Assembly: GCA_012511185.1 (NCBI GenBank) | Contig: JAAZGN010000086.1 | Location: 1-8,968, forward strand | DNA: 8,968 nt | From: Clostridiaceae bacterium | GTDB taxonomy: Bacteria > Bacillota > Clostridia > Saccharofermentanales > DTU023 | Direction: 5' to 3' | In this document: positions 6,283 to 8,968 of the stretch, piece after piece | Position numbering within the stretch: position 1 is the stretch's first letter | How the letters are laid out: every line of letters starts with the position of its first letter | Notes under the pieces: generated by a model | The model's database searches: none | Told to the model about the DNA's origin: nothing | The model's input: only the letters and a program-made list of their open reading frames with translations | Position numbers and translations under genes: made by a program

Positions 6283-7096
6283 AACAGGAATCGTCACGGA
6301 TGACCTGCTGGAATCCGTCCTGCCATCTCCCGGGCGGAGAGCCAGGGGACCTTATGCCATAATCGAATGTTTCCAGGAGATCCCCTGCAACCCCTGCACC
6401 ATCTCCTGCCCCTTTGGTGCCATCCTGCCCATGGGGGATATAAATGATCTGCCGGAGCTGGTCCCCGACCTTTGTACAGGCTGTGGTATCTGCGCCGGCG
6501 TCTGTCCGGGTCTTGCCATCTTCATCGTCGACGAATCGATAGGTGACGGCAGGGCCGCGATTTCCATCCCTTACGAGTTTGTACCCCTGCCCGCAAAAGG
6601 CGACACGGTAAGCGCAGTCGACCGGGCCGGCAATCATGTGACGGACGCGACGGTCACGCGGGTATCAGGTGTCAAGAAGAAGGGCACGCCCCTGGTCACT
6701 TTGTCTGTTCCCCTTGATCTCGTCCATCAGATCCGTTTTTTTCAACAAGATAAGCAACTTGCCGTCAGCCAGCCCCTTATGACAAGTGAAAAAGAGAGAG
6801 AAGATAAACAATCTCTTTCGGAAGCCACCCTGATCTGCCGCTGTGAAGGCATCACCATCGGCGATGTCCGCAAGCTGGTGGAAGAGGGCTACACGACAGT
6901 CGATGAGATCAAGCGCATCAGCCGGGCCGGCATGGGACCCTGCCAGGCCAGGACCTGCGGTCCCCTGATCGCCGACCTGATCGCCCGCATAACCGGTGTC
7001 CCGGTTGAAGACGTCGAACCTTCGGCCCACCGGCCACCCGTCAAGCCACTGCCCATTTCTTTTTTCATGGAGGAGGAGTCCGATGTCCTTACCTAA
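6272..7096 (+). CDS. Fused 2x[4Fe-4S] ferredoxin and BFD-like [2Fe-2S] electron-transfer subunit
   Basis: This 274-residue protein has three parts. The N-terminal part has two [4Fe-4S] sites: C33, C39, C42 and C46 followed by Pro give candidate ligands for one, and C68-x2-C71-x2-C74-x3-C78-Pro is a classic second motif, so the two sites share cysteines in ferredoxin fashion. Residues about 100-157 form a Val-, Pro- and Gly-rich beta segment without cysteines that I cannot name. Residues 187-242 are a BFD-like [2Fe-2S] domain with ligands C189, C191, C224 and C229 in CRCEG and GMGPCQARTCGP. In HcnB-type proteins that domain ends the flavoprotein; here it sits on the ferredoxin. GGAGGTG at 6261-6267 precedes the ATG. 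The gene overlaps its upstream neighbour by 11 bases and its downstream one by 14. It probably wires the catalytic flavin subunit to the NAD(P)-type flavoprotein. Confidence 0.87.
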   Translation: MLYETGIVTDDLLESVLPSPGRRARGPYAIIECFQEIPCNPCTISCPFGAILPMGDINDLPELVPDLCTGCGICAGVCPGLAIFIVDESIGDGRAAISIPYEFVPLPAKGDTVSAVDRAGNHVTDATVTRVSGVKKKGTPLVTLSVPLDLVHQIRFFQQDKQLAVSQPLMTSEKEREDKQSLSEATLICRCEGITIGDVRKLVEEGYTTVDEIKRISRAGMGPCQARTCGPLIADLIARITGVPVEDVEPSAHRPPVKPLPISFFMEEESDVLT

Positions 7097-8237
7097 AACT
7101 GCTTCGGTTGTCATTGTCGGAGGCGGTGTCTCCGGCTGTGCCATCGCCTGGAATTTGGCCAAAGAAGGCGTCAAGGACATTGTCGTCCTGGAAAAAGATA
7201 CCCTGAGCAACGGCTCGACAGGGCGCTGTGGTGCCGGAGTGCGCATGCAGTGGGGCGCCAAACGCAATTGTCAGCTGGCTTTGTTTTCCATTGAGTTTTT
7301 CGAGAAAGCCAACGAGATCCTGGAATACGAGCGCGACATTGAATTTGATCAGTCCGGCTACCTGATTGTTGCGGCCAACGAAAAAGAGGCTGAACAGTTT
7401 AAAAAGAATGTGGCTCTTCAGAACAGTCTGGGAATTGACTCCAAGTACTTGACCCCGGATGAGGCGAGGATGATCGTCCCCCACATCGATACCTCCCAGT
7501 TCCTGGCGGCCACTTTCTGCCACCGCGACGGCCACTTGAATCCCTTTCATACGACGGAGGCTTACGCGCAGGCAGCTGAAAGGCTGGGGGTCAGGATCTT
7601 CAAGCATACGGAAGTCACCGGCATTGAGCTGGACAAGGGCAGCATCCAGGCCGTTGAGACCAGCCGGGGCCGGATCGCCACCCCGATCGTCGTCAATGCG
7701 GCCGGTGGCTGGTCCAAGGGCATTGGCGCCATGGCCGGCGTCGATATCCCGATTTTCGTCCAGCGCCACCAGATCCTGGTCACAGAACCCCTGGAACCTG
7801 TTTTGAAACCTATGGTCATGGGTTTTTCCTATAACATCTACATCCAGCAGGTGCCGCACGGGTCCATTATCATGGGGCGGAGTGACAACTCGGAGCCGCG
7901 TGATCTGCGCGTCACGCCGGGCTGGCGCTTCATGGAGGAGATGACAAAAACCTGCGGTAAATTGCTTCCCTACCTGCGCTCAGCCAAAATCCTGCGCCAG
8001 TGGGCGGGCCATTACTGCAATACGGAGGACGCCCAGCCCATCTACGGACCGGTGCCGGGAGTGGAGGGCCTGTATCTGGCTTTGGGCTTTTCCGGTCATG
8101 GCTTCATGCTGGCCCCGGCTACGGGCCAGCTGATCACGGAGATGATCCTGGACCGGCCCCTGACCATTGATGTGTCGGATTTGGACATTGGCCGCTTTGA
8201 GCGCGGCGAGCTCTTTTTTGAGTATTCGGTGGTCTAG
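7083..8237 (+). CDS. DAO-family FAD-dependent dehydrogenase, predicted L-proline (or hydroxyproline) dehydrogenase catalytic subunit
   Basis: This 384-residue protein belongs to the D-amino-acid oxidase/sarcosine oxidase beta family. The FAD motif GGGVSG is at 13-18 with ribose acid E37, followed by the family signature STGRCGAGVRMQWG, a central HQILVTEPLEPVLKPMV segment like sarcosine oxidase beta, and the C-terminal GFSGHGFMLAPATGQ that closes the flavin site. The start at 7083 is preferred over an in-frame ATG at 6996 because GGAGGAGGAG lies at 7069-7078, the family begins just before the FAD motif, and the longer form would overlap the previous gene by 101 bases. It overlaps the ferredoxin gene by 14 bases. 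The likely reaction is oxidation of a secondary amine, with proline favoured because P5C dehydrogenase begins the operon. Sarcosine, hydroxyproline, glycine and opines are alternatives. It lacks a PutA-type barrel and would not need oxygen. Confidence 0.85.
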   Translation: MSLPKTASVVIVGGGVSGCAIAWNLAKEGVKDIVVLEKDTLSNGSTGRCGAGVRMQWGAKRNCQLALFSIEFFEKANEILEYERDIEFDQSGYLIVAANEKEAEQFKKNVALQNSLGIDSKYLTPDEARMIVPHIDTSQFLAATFCHRDGHLNPFHTTEAYAQAAERLGVRIFKHTEVTGIELDKGSIQAVETSRGRIATPIVVNAAGGWSKGIGAMAGVDIPIFVQRHQILVTEPLEPVLKPMVMGFSYNIYIQQVPHGSIIMGRSDNSEPRDLRVTPGWRFMEEMTKTCGKLLPYLRSAKILRQWAGHYCNTEDAQPIYGPVPGVEGLYLALGFSGHGFMLAPATGQLITEMILDRPLTIDVSDLDIGRFERGELFFEYSVV

Positions 8238-8239
8238 GC

Positions 8240-8968
8240 TTATTTCATAAAGCCGCTGATGATCTGGGCTTCAGCTTCCTTTTCGCTGAGGCCCAGGGTC
8301 ATGAGCTTGGTTAACTGTTCACCTGCGATTTTGCCGATGACGGCCTCATGGATGAGCTCGGACTCCAAATGATTGGCGGTTACCTCCGGGATGGCGACAG
8401 CCCTGCCCTGGTCCATCAGGATGGCGTCGCATTCCGAGTGGCCCCGGCTTTTATTGTTGCCGGTCATCTTTGAGACGAACTTCTGATGGGAATTGCCACG
8501 GACCACGGACCGGGAAATTAGGTGGGTCCGGGAGTCCTCCCCGTCCAGATCGACGTCAAAAATGGTTTCAGCTTTTTGCTCCCCTTCAGTCATGATCTTT
8601 TCACTGACGATCAGGGTGGCGCCGGTGCCGACGACCGCCCGGGTGTCCCGTACGGTGGAATCGACTCCCTGGATCTGAACACTGTCCATTTCCATGTAGC
8701 TGCCAGCTGCCAGCTCAATCACTGTGGTCGGGTTGAGGATCCGCTTGCCCTCCCCTTCCCCGTAGTGTTTCTCGACGTATTTGACCCGGGCGTTTTCACC
8801 TAAAAAGGACCTGTGAATGCCGTCGTGGGAACTGTCGTCGGAACCCGGGTTGTGGATGGCACAGCCGGCCACGATGGTGACGTCCGCGTCTTCACCGATG
8901 TAAAAGTCGTTGTAAACCAGATCGTGAAGGCCGGTCCGTCCTATTAGTACTGGGATGTGGACGCTCTC
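8240..8968 (-). CDS. SufB/SufD-family Fe-S cluster assembly scaffold (C-terminal 242 residues; 5' end off window)
   Basis: The minus-strand frame is open from the right edge to TAA at 8242-8240. The fragment begins inside the SufBD beta-helical core, with IGRTGLHDLVYNDFYIGEDA and then AGCAIHNPG. The conserved cysteine C180 of the fragment, in SECDAIL, corresponds to the essential core cysteine of E. coli SufB (C405). The HEA motif at 207-209 and the helical ending AQIISGF are typical of the SufC-binding C-terminus. A GTG at 8872 is not the start, because conserved family sequence continues upstream of it. The protein serves as scaffold with the SufC ATPase for Fe-S cluster building. Its compact style resembles the single SufB-like protein of clostridial and archaeal minimal SufBC (SMS) systems. 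It converges on the redox operon, with 2 bases between the stop codons. The partner SufC gene would be expected beyond the right edge. Confidence 0.9.
   Translation of the reverse strand, partial: ESVHIPVLIGRTGLHDLVYNDFYIGEDADVTIVAGCAIHNPGSDDSSHDGIHRSFLGENARVKYVEKHYGEGEGKRILNPTTVIELAAGSYMEMDSVQIQGVDSTVRDTRAVVGTGATLIVSEKIMTEGEQKAETIFDVDLDGEDSRTHLISRSVVRGNSHQKFVSKMTGNNKSRGHSECDAILMDQGRAVAIPEVTANHLESELIHEAVIGKIAGEQLTKLMTLGLSEKEAEAQIISGFMK

Noticed and set aside
6996..7082. Upstream in-frame start for the DAO-family dehydrogenase
   Set aside because: The extra 29 residues are out of character for the family and encode the ferredoxin gene's end in another frame. The start at 7083 has a far better ribosome site.
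7089..7859. Minus-strand open frame of 256 codons
   Set aside because: It is antisense to the DAO-family dehydrogenase and has no recognisable domain or ribosome site.
4845..8237. Hydrogen cyanide synthase or opine oxidase as the product of the four redox genes
   Set aside because: The subunits are homologous to those enzymes, but the leading ALDH4-type P5C dehydrogenase favours proline or hydroxyproline. It remains an alternative rather than the main call.
8870..8872. GTG as start of the SufB-like protein
   Set aside because: Conserved SufBD core sequence continues in frame to the window edge, so the gene is truncated by the window rather than starting here.

Overview
The window looks like chromosomal DNA from a moderately GC-rich, probably anaerobic Firmicute of clostridial type. 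The evidence is a Gram-positive-style surface protein with Cna-B-like domains, a stand-alone SufB/SufD-type Fe-S assembly protein of the kind found in clostridia and archaea, strong GGAGG ribosome sites, and an oxygen-independent-looking Fe-S/flavin dehydrogenase. The genus cannot be read from the sequence. No tRNA, rRNA, CRISPR array, insertion sequence or phage gene was seen.

Layout. (1) Positions 1-2749, minus strand: the first 916 codons of a large secreted surface protein with a signal peptide, acidic linker, beta-helix-like region, two pilin-like isopeptide domains and two Cna-B-type repeats. Its 3' end lies beyond the left edge, and it is open to the edge without a stop. (2) Positions 2750-3218: a 469-base AT-rich divergent intergenic region with perfect TATAAT boxes on both strands, an 11-bp stem-loop, overlapping alternative inverted repeats with a T-tract (attenuator-like), and two small palindromes over candidate promoter elements. 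(3) Positions 3219-8237, plus strand: five genes in a tight operon. They encode an ALDH4-type L-glutamate gamma-semialdehyde (P5C) dehydrogenase, a small [2Fe-2S] protein, an FAD/NAD(P) oxidoreductase, a protein joining two [4Fe-4S] clusters to a BFD-like [2Fe-2S] domain, and a DAO-family FAD dehydrogenase. All junctions overlap or abut. (4) Positions 8240-8968, minus strand: the C-terminal 242 residues of a SufB/SufD-family protein, convergent with the operon and separated from it by 2 bases.

Working model (inference). The four redox proteins form a membrane-independent, multi-cofactor amine dehydrogenase related to HcnABC, sarcosine oxidase and the dye-linked L-proline dehydrogenase complexes of Thermococcales. 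The co-transcribed P5C dehydrogenase points to proline, or hydroxyproline, as the substrate: the DAO subunit would oxidise it to pyrroline carboxylate, electrons would pass through the Fe-S subunits to the NAD(P)-type flavoprotein, and P5C dehydrogenase would finish the conversion to glutamate. This replaces PutA/ProDH in an organism that probably lives without oxygen. The adjoining Fe-S assembly gene is a plausible but unproven functional neighbour.
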